Assembly (NCBI GenBank): GCA_009792885.1
Contig: WMCF01000016.1
Location: 14,218,662-14,282,661, forward strand
Source of the DNA: Eremophila alpestris peregrina
Taxonomy: Eukaryota; Chordata; Aves; Passeriformes; Alaudidae
Reading direction: 5' to 3'
DNA length: 64,000 nt
In this document: in pieces, positions 10,791 through 24,809 of the stretch
Layout of the letters: every line of letters starts with the position of its first letter
Position numbering within the stretch: the stretch's first letter is position 1
Translations under genes and position numbers: made by a program
Notes under the pieces: generated by a model
What the model was told of the DNA's origin: nothing
What the model saw: the letters and a program-made list of their open reading frames with translations, nothing else
Databases searched by the model: none

Positions 10791-13700
10791 AAGATATTTA
10801 AATGAGAGCAGGGTTTCCCCTGAGTGCCTGGGCAGCACATTGCTAGCAAGAGGCACAGATTGCCTCTGGACACAGACCTACAGCCTGAACCAGCCCCTGA
10901 TTATGCCCACTTCAGTCTCTGCTCATGCTGCAGCAGAAGGACATGAGATGCTCCCCATGTGAGAGGTCAGACAGGCTCAGGATGATTTCTGTTTGCTGTG
11001 CTGATGTGTGGAGTGACTCTAGTTTATCCAGCAGTAAAGCTGCATGTTTCTCAAAGGTGGGATGTTCACCCAGACACTGATGTTCCAGCAGAGGTGCTGA
11101 GTGTCCCTGACTGCAGAAGCACTGGGAATCTTTGCAGTCCATTGATTTCCTCCCCCCTTCACTTCTGTGCTCCCTTGGGCAGTGTGCATAGACTGGTGCT
11201 GTGGCTGTCAGCAAGACAACAGTTAAATGCAGCTGTCTCACCTTTGAAAGCATAGTGGGAAATGTGGCTCTGATCTTGTAAAGGATCCTGTTGCTGGCAG
11301 CACAGCCTGCTCCAGTTACAACACAAGGGTTGAAACAAGGCCTGGACTCTGTCTGTCCCCTGCTGTGGTGGTGGCACTGTCACTGCTTTTTGTGGTAAGT
11401 AGGGCAATTTCAGTGCCAGTCACCTCTCTGAATGCAGCCTTGCAAAGACATGTGCAAAGTCATTGATTTTTCTTTAGTCCCAGTGTGTTTTCCCTCCGTG
11501 AGATCATGGAGCTGGCAGGACAGCCCTGCCTGCAGAGGATTTGCTTCCACTTGGGCTCCAGCCAGGCAAGACAGGAATCCTAAGTGCTGCTTTATGGCTC
11601 ATCTAGAGCTACCAGCCTTGGTGCTTTCTTCTCCAGTTCAACCTCTCAGCACAGGGTGGCCCTGGGGAACTGCTGGCTATTTTACCCTCTTGTGTGGCTT
11701 TACCCGGGGCAGGCAAAGGAGGAGTGGAAGCATCTTCCTCACGTGGGTATGATGGGCATGTCTTGAAGGCCTGTCAAAGGCTGTTGCATGAGGCAGTGCA
11801 GACACACGAGCACCAGAGGCAGGAGCATTACTATCTGCCACCAAAGGGTCTTCAGACAGTTCTGCTGGGCCAGGAGTCAAAGTGAGGGGGTTGAAGTGAG
11901 ATAAGATCACAGAAGAAGTGAGAAACGGGCTTGGGAACTCAGTCAAATTCCCAAATGGCAAGGCTCCCCAGAGCTGCAGGGTCTTTCTGTGCTGCGTCTG
12001 ATCAGGAGCTTTTCAGTCCAATAATGTGTCTGTAGGTGACAGCCCTTGATGAGACTCTCTGACAGACTTGTTAAGGCCATGCCTGGAAGCCATGTACAAA
12101 TCTAACCTCCCTTGGTGACAGGAATTGTACTGAAGGATTACTGGCTCCCAAGGCTGCTGGAGGGTGTCAGGAGCTTATTGTTGAGGAGAAACCACAGCCT
12201 GACCTGAAATTCCTGCTCAGGCATCACTTGTTGCCTTAGTAAGTAGGCAGGACCCTACTGAGGTCCTGTGCTAGACAAAGTCATCCCAAGCATCTTCTAA
12301 AATGAAAACTTCTGGTTGCTACCAGGGGAGGAAGCCCATCCTGCTCAGTCTGCTGCCTCTGCTTGTCCCCCAGTTGAGAGATCTGTGCCCAGATATGCCA
12401 TCAAATTCCTGCATGGCTTGTGGTTCCCACTTTGGGAATTCAGCATCTAGAATGGAACAAGCAGCTTATTTGAAATCCCTACACACCACTCTGTAATTAA
12501 GAATAAGAGAGAGAATTGCTATTAATTAGCTTTCATTGACCCACTTTTGACCCTCTAAATGCCATTGTGGTGCACTAGGTCTCTGTCAGCCTCTGCTCTG
12601 GGGAGAGATTCATCTTCATTACAGTTTTGCATTAGCCTGCCTCTCTTGGTTAGTTTCTCATTAACGTTCTGGCGGGTTGGTGCTGCCAGTGGAGAAGGAC
12701 TGTTCACACACAGGAGCCTTAGGAAATGAAACCATTTTCTAAGGCACAGTGATGGCCCAGGGCACTGCTGCCAGGCATTGAGGCCAGGCCCTGGCCATTG
12801 CAGGTGGACTGATAGCAACAAATGATCACAGAGCAGGTCCTGCTCAGCTCCATGGAAGGATGCAGCTGTAAGACCAGGAAATAACTGAGGTACAAGCCCA
12901 GGTTTCCTGTTAAGCAGGACACCACCCTGTGGCTTTCCACCTGGGATGAGAGGGGAGAGATCCAGTGAAAGTTCCCTCACGGATATTTTACCAACGTAAG
13001 GAGCAAGTGGAGAACCTCTAGCCTAAACATAATTCCAGCTGATGTTCTCCAAAAGAAAGAACAGCACCAAGAGTTCACGTTGTTTTGCTGCTCTGTGACC
13101 TCCCTGTGGTATCTAAATGGGGAGAAGAGCTTTAGTTAGGTTCCTTTCACCACAGGTGTATGGAATTGCAGAGGTTTGCTTGGCTGCTGTCAGTGTTGTG
13201 GTCCTGCCATGAGAACAACACAGCTAACAAGGAATAATGGGATGGTGCTTGTTATGAGTCCCAGGGAGCTGCTGCTCCCCTCAAGGAGCAGCCCTCACAG
13301 CCCATTCTGTGAGGGATTAAATGAACCATGTCCAGTGATTTCCTGGGAATTGGTGAATGAATCAATGGGCAAGTCAAGAGGGAAGCTCTCCTGGCTCCTG
13401 GGCTGTCTGGTGCACTCAGCTCTGCACACTGGGGAGCACAGCACATTGCTGCTGTCACCTGGAAGTGGCATGACAGACACAGAAGTGCAGCCTGCTGTTC
13501 TCTCACAGCTACTTCAGAATCACACAAATCATTATCCAGGCATGATTAATTTCTGTACAAGTGCTGCAAATGAGATCTGTATCAGGGTTACAGCAGTCTG
13601 TTGCAACATTACATTGAGTTTCATTGAAAACTAAAGTCTTGGATCAAAGCAATGTCTTTTTTCAGCAGCACATGGCAGTTCCTGAAACAACCTGGTAAAT

Positions 13701-13904
13701 GCAGTCCTTGAAGGTTCCAAATTCAAAGGGAAATAGGGAAACAAAAACATATGTTTGAAAAAGCAACTAACCATTGCTTTTAAATTTCTTGCATATGCAT
13801 TTGGAATATTTGGGATTGTTACTAATATTGCAGAAGCTGCCAAGCAAATTTGGGGATGGGTTGCAAGTGTCAGTGGCTGGCTAAATTAGGAAACACGTGG
13901 TAGA

Positions 13905-14115
13905 GCAGAATAGAGTATTTCATTTGGAAGGGACCTGCAATGATTGTGTTGTTCCAATGGCCTGACTGATTCAGGGCTGACCAAAAGTTAAAGTGTGTTC
14001 TTACATGCTTGGTCCAAATGCACTCTTAAACACTGACAGCCTTGGGGAATTAATTGTCCACTGGGAATCCTGTTTCAGTGTTTGACTACCCTCTCAGGAA
14101 AGAAATGCTTGAAGA
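13905..14115 (-). mobile_element. CR1 LINE 3' fragment
   Basis: In plus orientation the segment begins AATAGAGTATTTCATTTGG followed by AAGGGACCT, then CAGGGCTGACCAAAAGTTAA and TCTTAAACACTGACAGCC, ending at CTCTCAGGAAAGAAATGCTT. This is the reverse complement of a CR1 3' end, so the element runs on the minus strand. It is a 5'-truncated, mutated copy of about 210 bases with no coding capacity, the usual form for CR1. Confidence 0.85.
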
Positions 14116-15446
14116 ATGTGATATCAACACCAGTCAGACTGGGGTAATGTAAAAAAGTTGGCAGGGATCTGGATGTGATGCTTTAAACATGTCTCAGTGT
14201 CACTGGCAATAATTTGCTTCTGGTGGAACAAGAGCCTGGAAAGCCAGGGAGAAGCAGGTTGTGAGGGGAATGCAGGAACTCTCAGATCAGCTGGCCTGAG
14301 AAGTTCAAAAATATGACAAGTGCCTGTGTAAACATGGGACATGTTACCTGTGAGGGAACCTGGATGGAATCCTATCAGTTTCAAGCTGTTTCCTCCTTTC
14401 TCCATTGCCCTGGAGTGCCCCAGGGCTTTGCAGTTGCTCTGTAAGGGGGTTGTTGGTGCAGCACTTGGGACTTTTCAGGGTGTGCAAACACAATATTCAA
14501 AGCTGTTGCTTGGATTCAAAGTTTCGATGTTTGGACACATCAGGTGTGTGGAATGTCCCTAATCTCCAAGGGGATGAGGGTAGTTCTGATGATCAGGTTG
14601 GAGAGGTAAATACTCACCACTACGTATTTCAATGTTACCTTGAACAAAGGGCTGAAAAATGTGATCCATTGTCTCAGCAAACATTCCTGCCAGGGAACAT
14701 ATTTGCTAGATTGTTGGCAAAAGCAAGATTTGAAGGGATGTGAGCTCACTCCAAGGTAATTTTGTTTACACATTTCAAATACAAAATTGCAAATAATTTT
14801 GCTTTCTGATTTCTGTGCCCCTGTGGAAGCTGTGCTTTCTGTGCACTCAGGAGGACTTTCCTGCCAAACTTAAAGAAAACTTTATTTCTGTCTTAGCATG
14901 AGTTGAAGGTCTGGACTTACTCAAACTGGGGTGGGGAAGGCAGGGCCTTTTGCCTGTGGAAAGTGGAGCTTTTCCAGTGCTAGCTTGCTGCCCAGGATTC
15001 TTGATGGTTGTTTGAAGGTGTGAAGCAATGCAGCACCACAGGAACTACAGCTCACCAGAGGTTCCCCCAGAATTCCCACTGAGAGCTGCAGCAGTATTTC
15101 AAACTACCAGTAAGAGTATTCTTCACCAAACATGGCCTATTTCAGTCACTGCACATATTATCCCATTAAAAGGGAACCTTTGCCCAAATCGGGTAACAGT
15201 TGCAACATTAAAAATAATCCCTCCACGAGATGAAATAAACAGCTTTCTACAAGGGGTAGGAATAGCACTGGCAAAGGAGCAGGTGGAATAAGGACTTGTC
15301 AGGTGTGGGGGGTGTTGAGATCCAGGATGTAGTTTTGGAAGGAGGAGAGCTGCTGCATCTCCTGGCTGCAGCAGCTGAGGTAAATGCAGCATAGCACAGA
15401 AATGTCTAGACAAGGTGGAAAGTTTATTACAAGTATTGGGGAGGTT

Positions 15447-16081
15447 AAAAAAAAAAAAAAAAGAAAGGAATAAGAAAAAAAGAGCCAGCAGATTGCATGA
15501 TTATACACTGCCTAAAGGAGACAGGTTGAGATGATATAATTCTCTGGGGAAACTCTACTTGAAACAATTATATCTTCAATTGGGTGCACTATGTTAGGGT
15601 TTTTAAACTAAAAAAAAAAAAAAAGAGACTGAATGCTCAAGAAAGTGTGGAGGAGGTAGTGAAGTGCTGAGCTGAAAATATTTTTTTAAATCTTTATATG
15701 TACTGCAAAGTGGGGGAGAAAGAGACAGCAGAGAAAAGGATGCATTTGACACACGTCAGAGGTATCAACAGCTCCAGTGACAATTTTAAGGAAATTAAAT
15801 GGAAATTAAAGGGAAGCATTTTAGAGCAGAAGTCCCAAAAGCACTTAAAAATATGGAACATCAGAAAAGCTCAGCATCTGCCAGCAGTGAGGGATCAGCT
15901 CCTTTCATGGCTGGTATGCAAAGAGCAGTGGGCCAAGCCTGAGTCAGCTTTGAGACACTGAGACTCGGCCTGATGCACATTGAAAGCTGTGCTAGAGTGC
16001 AGGAGAACCTCCAGGGCAGACAGCTCCTTCCAGCAGGGAAAAGCTGTGAAATGTCAGCATCCTGTCCAAAAAAAAAAAAAA
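15447..16081. repeat. Cluster of three A-tracts
   Basis: Uninterrupted A-runs lie at 15447-15462 (16 bases), 15610-15624 (15 bases) and 16068-16081 (14 bases), all on the plus strand within about 635 bases. No polyadenylation signal sits shortly upstream of any of them, and no intronless gene copy is recognisable, so they are annotated as simple repeats rather than retrocopy tails. Confidence 0.9.
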
Positions 16082-18688
16082 GGGAAAGAACTGGGACACC
16101 TTGGCTTCCTTATTTCAGTTTCTCATGGTCTTGCAAAGCTGTGTAATACAGTGTTGTGAGTGCCCAGTGGTCCTCCACTAAAACTCACCAGTCACTTGGC
16201 TGTCATCCCTTGGCCATAGCACCCCATGGCCTCTTCTTGTCCAGGGCAGTGCTTTGTTTCATTTCTCTGCCTCCCTTGTTTCAGTCCCTGCCTCTCAGGG
16301 GTATTTTCATCCTTCTCATTTCTGCCTCACCAGGGACAGAGGCAGGTGTGCTATGACCCCCCCTTTACTTCCTTTGGACTCTCACTGTGCACAGGATCCC
16401 AAAAATCAGGCAGCCCCTGTAGCCTGACAGAGAATCCACAGAGATGCACACCAGCATCCAAGCAGGAGTTCTGTAAGGAAGCAGAGGGAAAGACACCAGT
16501 GTGTTTTCATTTCCTCAGAAGCACATCACCAAAAAAAGAGGGTGAGTCATCCATAGATGATATTGGCCTCTCTGAGTTGCAGCTGCTGGTTTCTAATTCT
16601 ACAATTTTAATTTACCAATAGAATAAAAGAAGGAAGGAATGATGGCACAGGATGCAGATCATTGTCTCCCTATAGCCCTCTCCCTTTTCCAGCATGGATG
16701 CAGGAGATTGACTGTTGGATCTGAGGTCTTTAAGCTATGAGCTGGTCATGCACATTTGAATTTCAGTCAACACATCTGCAGGCTTCAGGTACAGCTTTGT
16801 GGAATCGTATAAGATCATTCATTCTTTGTAGATTTAAACTTTTAATCTCCACCTGAAGGTATTAAATATTTTGACTGCAGAATGGGGAAATGCTGCTATC
16901 TCATGTTGTATCAATCAGGGTGTAAGAAGGTGCCAGAATGACTTTGTTGTCTCACCTACTGCTGTTATTTCTGATGGCACTAACAGCACTGTCAGAGAAA
17001 ATCAGAGCAAGGGGAAAGGGCATTATTCAGTCCAAAGAGAAATTTGTGGTGGCCAGAGATGATGGGACAGGAGTGACTGAGTTTCCTCCAGCAGAACAAC
17101 TCCTAGCCTGCTTTGCTGCCTCGTTTGCCACCTTGGTGGGGTGTCAGGCAGGACCTGGACATTACAAGGAGGCTTGAGTGTGGCAACTGTTAATTGCAGA
17201 CAACTGTGGGAGTGATGATGCCAAGATTGTCACTCTAATGCCAAAAAGATCCAACTGGAGTGCTTAAAATTCAGTCACGTAGGATTGTATTTAGAACCTG
17301 TTCTCACCTCTCATGGTGGCTCTACGCAAATCCTGCTGGATTATCATCACTCTTCAAAGCCAAGGATGCATCTGAAGTTCCTAAATTATGGTAGAATTTT
17401 AGACTTTTTTTCTCTCTAAGCACTGATTGTCTCTGGTTGATCCTTTTGTGTGTTGGGGTCCCATCTTACACATGGGGGTGTTTGAGATCCTCTGCAGGGT
17501 GCCCAGACTCTGCTTCCCAGTGCTGAATGGCCTTGCAGGTTGCACCATCTCTGCCTGGCAGGGGATGGTGGCAAGAGGGACAACCTCTTCTGCCACCAAC
17601 ATCGCTGGGGAAAGCTCTGTCTCCTCTGTCTTGTGCTTTGAAATGTCCTCTCAGGGCAACACTGATTCCAGAAAAAGGTGTTCCCTTGAATGGGAGTAAA
17701 TCAGTGCACAAAATCCCTCCCTTCCAGCTGGTACCATGTGCCATGTTTTTATGCTTCTGTTTGCCTCAGTGGTTTATGGATAGTCCCTGAATAATATTTG
17801 CAAAAGGTAGAATTGCACCAACTACCTCTTCCTCAAAGTGTTTCCCTGCTTCTGCAGGAGCTGATGCTGGGCTGTAGAAGACAATAGATGGATCAGGGGA
17901 AAACCTGGCCCAATGATTTCATCAGCCTTGCATTGAGTTAATCCTCAAGGGAATTTCCTAAAGGGAAATGTGCAGTGGTGCCAAGATTTGGGTCAGAGTG
18001 AAGCTTGAGGGATGAGCCCAGCTCTTTCCTGCATCAACTCATGGCTTCCTTAGTCAGCCCTCTGATAAACCACATGAGTCCAGGTACTTTAACATTGCTC
18101 AAAAAGACGCAGTACTGCAGAGGTGTGTCCAATGCACACAGCACATCCGTGGGGTGCATGCAAAGGTGCTCAGGGAATGCCAGGCTCCTCCCAGAGTAAT
18201 CACAGGCCGTGAGAAGAGCCCTTGTCCTCACTCAAGGAGTGAGTTGTTACTGAAGGAGCAGACCATGAAGTGCTAGTGGGGGTTAAAGTGGAAAGGAAGT
18301 CAGGGCTGGCCTCACCAACTGAAGTGTTGGGTTTGAGATAGGCAGCTCTCTGTCATCTGCTCCATCAGAAACAAAATGTTGGGGTTTTTCCCCATTATTT
18401 TAGCCAGAGTGACCCTTGATCCTCCATCAGGGTCATGTTACATCAGCAGTCAAAGCTCACTGCAAGTATCCACAGCCATAGCCTGCAAACCTGCCCCTGC
18501 CAGGATCATCTGAGGCAGCACCAGGGTCTCCCCAGAATCTCCTGCTGGCTGCTCATGGATGGGAAGGATCACATAAGGGCCCAATCCTGGCATAGCTTTG
18601 GGTGCAAAAGGTAGCTCTTAAAAGAGGGTTAACAGCTGCATATTCTCTTTTCTGAAGAATTTTGAGAGTTCTGGCTTTTTGGTTGCTT

Positions 18689-18692
<4 letters not shown>

Positions 18693-18725
<33 letters not shown>
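18693..18725. repeat. 33-base poly-T tract
   Basis: An uninterrupted run of 33 T. It is the longest homopolymer in the window. If it were the tail of a minus-strand retrocopy, a TTTATT (reversed AATAAA) would be expected just 3' of it on the plus strand. None is seen within about 40 bases. Confidence 0.95.
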
Positions 18726-18728
<3 letters not shown>

Positions 18729-21700
18729 CAAAACAAACCCCCAGTGCTGAATTTCAGGTGAAGAGCATTGCAAAAATAGTAGAGGCCATCAAAACAGAGT
18801 CCTCATTTCAATTGCATTTTCCCCTAGAAAAATGTCAAAAGTCAACAATTTAAATGTACCTTTAAAGTACAAAAATGCAGATTTTGTGCAAGGGTACTCA
18901 ACTGGCTTCTAGCTTTCCAGCTGAAAATGTAAAAATCATCTTTATCCAAGATTCTGGTGATTGACCTTGTACTGCCCAGCTGGGTTTGGTAAGGCTTTGA
19001 GGAAAAGAACCTTGCTAAAGGCTGTCTCTGCCTCAGCACCTCTTAGGCCATCACCTTTTTCTTGGAAAGCCTTGCTCTAACTTCAGCTCCCTGGGCTCAT
19101 TCCACACCCTGCTGCTGGGGCAGGGCAGGCTGATGTTGGGTGTTGCTTATTAAGGCAAAGGGGTCCTGGGATGTGCAGTTTGAGTCAACTCTGAGAGAGA
19201 CAGGAGGCTGAGTAATCAGCAAGGCAAGGGGAAATTTGGCCTTCAGGGAGACAGCAAACAGCCAGGGCACCCCTGGCAGAGTGAAATACTGGCTGAGTCT
19301 GTTCCCAGGTGGACATGGTTGTGCAGAGTCCTTGCTGTGGTCTGGGGACAGGAGGAAGAACTTGTTTATGACTTGTTCATGGCATCAGTGTTCTGGAAGG
19401 GGATGGAGGAGGAGGTGAGAGTTGATGGAGTTGCTCTGTGCTCATCCCTACAAGTTCGTGTGCTCACAAGTAAACATGTAGAACTGCATGGGGCCAAGCT
19501 GTCCATCAGCCAGGGGAACGATGCCTTTGCTGTAACTTTGGCCACAGATACAGAGCTGTGGCTGGAGGGCAGCTGCTTCCTTGACTATACTCAGCTACTG
19601 AAACTTGTGTACAAGTGGCTTTGGTCTGTCAGAACTCCCTGAGATTCCCTGATTCCTCCCACCTCATGCTCAAGGCAATAGCACAATCACTGGGGAGCAG
19701 AGGATCTGGCCCTGAGTGGGTTTTTGTTTGTTTTGGGTGTTTCAGATGCTCTGTCTCACTGTTGGCACTGAAGGCACAAGGTGGAACTCGGCTCCCCAGA
19801 GGGAGGAGCACTGTGTCAATGAGGGCTCTTCAGGGCAGGTGCCCTGCATTGGAGCTGCCTCTCCTCTCAGGAGAGCTTAGGAGCTGCAGGGGATGATGCT
19901 GAGCGTGAGGAACAAGCCTTAAACTCTCTGACATGCATTTTGGCTCGAGCAATGTCTCGGTGTGACATGTTTTATTGCTTTGGTGGCCTGTGGCTGCTCA
20001 GTAGAGCACAAGGCTGCGGGAGTGTTTTGTTCTGGTGCATTACTCTGAGTCCCTGAAGGACCTTACCCAGGCTGGGCATCCCCCAGCAGCAGAGCTTGCC
20101 TGGGGCTGGCAGCTGCTGGAGAGCAGGGCAGGGAGCTGTGCTGGCAGGAGTGGCCATCAGTAGCCAGCTTCCTCTGGACATCTTCTGGAGGCTCAGAAAA
20201 AGGGGCAAGGGGGGTGCTCTAGTATTTGATGAGAGCAAACATGAAATTTTACCAAACTGTTTCTTGGCTTTCCTGCCCATGTGGGGTCAGAGGGCTGTTG
20301 AAACTTCAAAAAAGTGAGGAAGTGTGCAGGTGAGGCCTCATGTACACACATGCTGTAAACCCCTGTGTAAATGGCTGCAGGACCTGAATCTGAGAATTCA
20401 TTGTGTAATTTGTATTTCTGTGCATAAGTAGATATTTCTATATTTGGCGTGAGAAAAAGAACTCCAGTGTGAACACAAGAGAATCCCATATGGCTGCTCT
20501 GAAATGAAAATGTGGGATATTAAGTTGTCTTTAGTGTCTCTGGTGCTGTATTTGTACTCTCTGTCCTTTGAAAGTATAGAAGAGACAATACAGAACCTCT
20601 AGTGCAAACCCCCCACCCCAAACCCAAAATTAACAACAAAACTTAACAAAAAATCCCAGCTAAATAAACACACATAAATAATGAAACCCTGAGGTGTATG
20701 GACCAACCTGGAAGTTCTGAGACAGTGACAAAGCACTGAGTTGCCAGCTGAAGAGGCAGATGACTTTGACCCTCTTCTCCCAAGTGAATCTTTCTGAAAC
20801 ACTGAAGACCTTTAGAGCTGTAAATACTCATCCCTCACAGTTGGCTTTGCATGTCATTGGAAGGAAAATACTACAGCTTTTTAGTGGGTTGACCCACTTT
20901 GTGCTGGTTTCTCATGGAGAACGAAGGAATTTTTTCTGAACTTTGAAAGGTCACTCTCCATGGCTGGCCAGGAACCCAGAGCTAAGTGATAAATGGGACA
21001 TATTTCTGTCTTGTAGTGTAGGGTTTTTTTCCTAGTGCTGTAAATAGTTTTGTGGGGTTTGATTTTAGCTTTTTGGGAGGTTTTTTTTTGTTTGTTTTTA
21101 AGGACCAAAGAGCTCAAATTCAAATTTGGGGACAGGTTTAGTCAAGAAGCAGTATCGGTGGTCAGTGGAAATATCAGCCAGAAGAAACTGGTTTCTTGGT
21201 TCTTGTTTTCAAAGTGATTGTTTTACTTCTGCCATTGGTTTGCTTAAATTTCTGGCTTTATGGAACCTTCTTTGCCTTTTGGATGGCAGAAGGTGCCTTG
21301 GGTAGCTGAACTGCAGAAAGAGCCAATGTCATTGGGTTGTAGAAGGGGCTGGAAGCTTTAGAGAAGAAATGCAGCCTCCTGCATACAAAAGTTTAATTAA
21401 GACCTTTTCTGCCCCCCAAATACACTCCCTATTCCTACAGCAAGTCAGCAAGAGCAGAAAGTGGACTGGTAGCTGGGTTTCACTCCATTGCTTTAGCTCT
21501 GCTGAGGTGTTTGAGCTTTGTGGCACAAACCTCTGGGAAGTGGAGGGCAGTAGGAAAAGCTTGTGTGCTTGGATCCAGCTGGGATCTGCTGCATAGGGTA
21601 GGGCTGCTCAGCAGTGTCATCAGCACTGTGCTAATAACACAGGGTGCCACCCTTGGGCTGGCAGGAGCTTGTTGGGATGATGAGGCTGGATGTTGGTGTC

Positions 21701-24692
21701 CTGACTGCAGAGGAATCAGCCTGTCTGCCCACTGTTCACTGCACAGGAGGGATCAGTTCCTGAGATGCTCTGTAGGGATGGAGGGAAGCCAGATCTGGAG
21801 TGGTTTAAGCTGTCTTTTTTTATCTCTGTAAGCCTGTTGAGCATCACACAGTGCAAGCAAAGACTTATTGAGGAGGAGAGGTTATTAGAACACATCTCAA
21901 AAATAGTTGAAAACTGAGCATATTTGGATTTTAGTGAGCAGATTCATAGGACCTGATGCCTCTCCAAGGTAGGATGGAAGAACACAGCCATCCCATTCAC
22001 CCACCAGTGGGGCAGGTCCAGCTGCTCCCAGGTACCATCAGACTCTTGCCACAGAGGTGTCCTCTCCTGAGTCCCACAGGGTCACACCAGAGCCAAGCTG
22101 TGGTCAGTGTGTGTGCTGCTTCTTGGCAGCAGAGCCAAAGCTGAAAGACAAGAGGTTAAGAGAGAAAAAACAGAATAGATTTCTCCACAAAAGCACCTTG
22201 CTTAGCTTAATCCTGGCTACCTTGTTTTGGGAAGGGGAACAGCATGATTTTGGGGCTGTGTGAGCTGGGGAGCAGGGACAGTGCAGCTGCAAGGTGAAGC
22301 TCAGCCTTCCTGTCCTCACCTCTCTGGAACTCACTTCTTTTTTCTCCTGAAATTCACTGAGAAGGACCCTTGTTCCCTGTGATCCTCATGTCTCCCACTC
22401 AAGGGTTTGAAGAGCACTCCTCCTCCTCTCCAGCAGGATGGGTACTGCTAGACTGACCTCACTTGAAACCACTTCACTGCTCACCAAGGCCGTGGCTGCC
22501 CGTGGGGTCACCTCACCTTCTCTTCAACTCTGTGCTCCTGGGTGACTGTTCTTGGAAGGATTTGAGCCTGTTGTCTGAGACAATGCTGAGCTGAATGAGT
22601 TGAACAGGCTGCTCTAACTCACATCAGGCATGTCCTTCTGCTTTGTCTCTGAGGACACTGAAGGCTGCCATAGCACCATCAGCTCCTTTTTTCTTGCGTT
22701 TTTCTGCAGTCTTGGTCTTTTGTGGCAGCTTAGGTTTAAACACCTGGTGCTGAAAGTCACATGGAAATGTGTTTCCCATCCAGTCAGTCAGCTTTATGGT
22801 GTTTAAATGTCCTCATAACATCTTCCATTAAGGCTTCAGCCTGAGGTAGTATCTATAACTCAGATTTATTCCCATAACTCAAATTACTTGGTGCTGATAT
22901 TTTGGTCATCAATAGCCTTTTTAATTGAAAGCCTCAGCAGTGTGGTATCTCAGCTCCCTGGGATCTCCCTGCCCATGCTCTGTGGTCCCACAGTGGGCTC
23001 AGCTCAGCTCAGTGTGCTCCTGGCTCTCCAAGAACTGGAGCAGAGCTCTCCACTGCCACGCTGATCCAAGCACTTGGCAGAGGCACAGCCTGTTTCTAAA
23101 ATTGTCTCCAAGATAGTTTTCCATGGATTTGCATCTCCCAGACAGCCGAGCCGGGTGGTATTTTATATGGTGTCATTGTTTGTTTAGCTAATGAGGTAGG
23201 GAAAAACAAAGGGCTGGGATCCCTGGCTCTATGAAACAGCTGTCAACAAGTGGCCCCGAGAGAGTGGATGAGCAGGGACTGAACAGCCAGGGCACTGAAC
23301 TGGGGCTCTGAGGGATGGTTTTGATTCCTGACTCAACACAGGCATGGATGAAATGCAAAAAAGGATGCCTCAGTCCAAAAAGAGGAGGGAGATGCTGGGA
23401 ACTGTGTGCTTTTGGTGGTTCTCTCCCAGGGAAGAGCTGCTGCTGGACACCAGCTTTTGTCTGCCACTGCCCACCTGGAAAGAAGGTGACCTCTTCTGCA
23501 AACATTCCCAGAGTCTTCCTTCTGTAAGATTTTGCCCTCAGAAGGGTGGATTCACTCCCTCATGCCTTGTGCCCTACCATGTAATCTGGGCCATTCCTTT
23601 ATTTGTTTTTATCTGGTGCTGAGGAGCCTGGAGGAAAGCCCCTGCCCAGAGGAGCTCTGCTGGAGGACAGAAAGCACAAGAAAAACAATATCTTCCTGCA
23701 GCCCCCCTTTAGTTTGCCACTTTGACTTCAGATGCAAGCTGCCATCGTTTCCACATGGAGCAGCCACATGAAAAGCACCACTTAACAGTTCTCTGAGTTT
23801 CTCAACAAGAAACACAGCAGCTAAATATATTTAATCTGTGTGTATTGTTCATCTTGGCTTTAATTTCCTGTTCTCAAAAGGTTTAGGCATTTAAACCCAT
23901 GAATCATTACTGAAACTGTTAATGCTTGGAGCCTTTTTCAGAAATGGAGGTAAAGGAACTGATATTAATACCAGCTTAGCACAAATTCAGCCAGAACAAC
24001 TCTGTGAGAAGTTCCTGCCATCTCAGAGATACCTCTTGGTTTCTAAACATGACAAAAGCTGCTAAGAAGTGGGTAGGTGGATGAGATCATTCTCCCCCAG
24101 GTAAACAGGATGCATCCATTAAAAAATCTCTCTCTGGCAGGTTATGGCTGCGTCATCCCCATCTGGAGAGCTCCAGAGCACTGTACTGTTCCTCTGTTGC
24201 TAAAATTGCAGCATCTATTGAAGCAGAGACTTTTTCAGAGTGCAATCATGAGATTTCTCTGGGACTGGAGGTCATGCACTTACTCATGTTGAATAGAAGG
24301 TTGGAAGAAATCTTTGCTCAGTTCCATTTCACTGGGCTGTCAGGTGGCTGCTTTTGTACCTGCAGGATCCTCCCAAAGTCCTGACCTGAGCAGGCTCCCA
24401 GATATGCCAGAAACAAGGTCTGGCTGTGAGATACTTCAGAGAAGGATGGTGGCTTCCACTTCCCTGCAGATGGAACAGGATTTGTAATCAAGTTATTCCT
24501 CTTCCTTCAAGAGCCTGGTTTGGCTGGAAGACTGTGCCAGACTTCCATTGAATCCTCTGGGATTGAACACTGAAAGTCAAAACAGGAAGTCCAGGAGAAG
24601 TCATGGAAAGGTCCTAACTAGTGATTGTAGTCACAAGCAAAACAAAAACCATGTGGGGACTTTTTTATATTTTTGTCTTGGCTGTAGTTCTA

Positions 24693-24805
24693 GAACATCA
24701 TAGAAATAGAAAATTACTGAGGTGGGAAGTGACTTCTGGAAGTCTTTTAGTCCAGTCCCCTACTCACAGCAGGGCTGACTGCCTGGTTGATAATATTGAT
24801 AAATG
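24693..24805 (-). mobile_element. CR1 LINE 3' fragment
   Basis: The plus-strand order is AACATCATAGAAATAGAAAA, then GTGGGAAGTGACTTCTGGAAG, then AGTCCAGTCCCCTACTCA and CAGCAGGGCTGACT. This is the reverse complement of a CR1 3' end, including its terminal short-repeat ATCATAGAA block. The copy is diverged and about 110 bases long. An open frame runs through it at 24621-24986 on the opposite strand and is not a gene. Confidence 0.75.
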
Positions 24806-24809
24806 TGAG

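Larger units (their letters stand above)
7050..13900. other. Noncoding DNA, AT-rich at 7.5-7.8 kb
   Basis: No gene is recognisable. 7570-7800 is markedly AT-rich and contains a perfect palindrome at 7622-7641. Open frames, the longest being 141 codons on the minus strand at 12555-12980, carry no domain. 10678-10790 has a repeat-like stretch described separately. The rest appears to be single-copy sequence. Confidence 0.55.
14120..24685. other. Noncoding DNA with homopolymer tracts
   Basis: Apart from the A- and T-tracts listed separately I find no repeat or gene here. Open frames reach about 131 codons (16226-16621, plus strand) without any recognisable domain. 20582-20650 is A/C-rich low-complexity sequence, and 21081-21100 is T-rich. 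23140-23190 is AT-rich with TGTTTGTTTAGCTAATGA, a forkhead/homeodomain-like string, but this is too short to call. Confidence 0.55.

Noticed and set aside
18693..19200. Minus-strand retrocopy with the T33 tract as its tail
   Set aside because: No reversed polyadenylation signal near the tract and no recognisable coding body.
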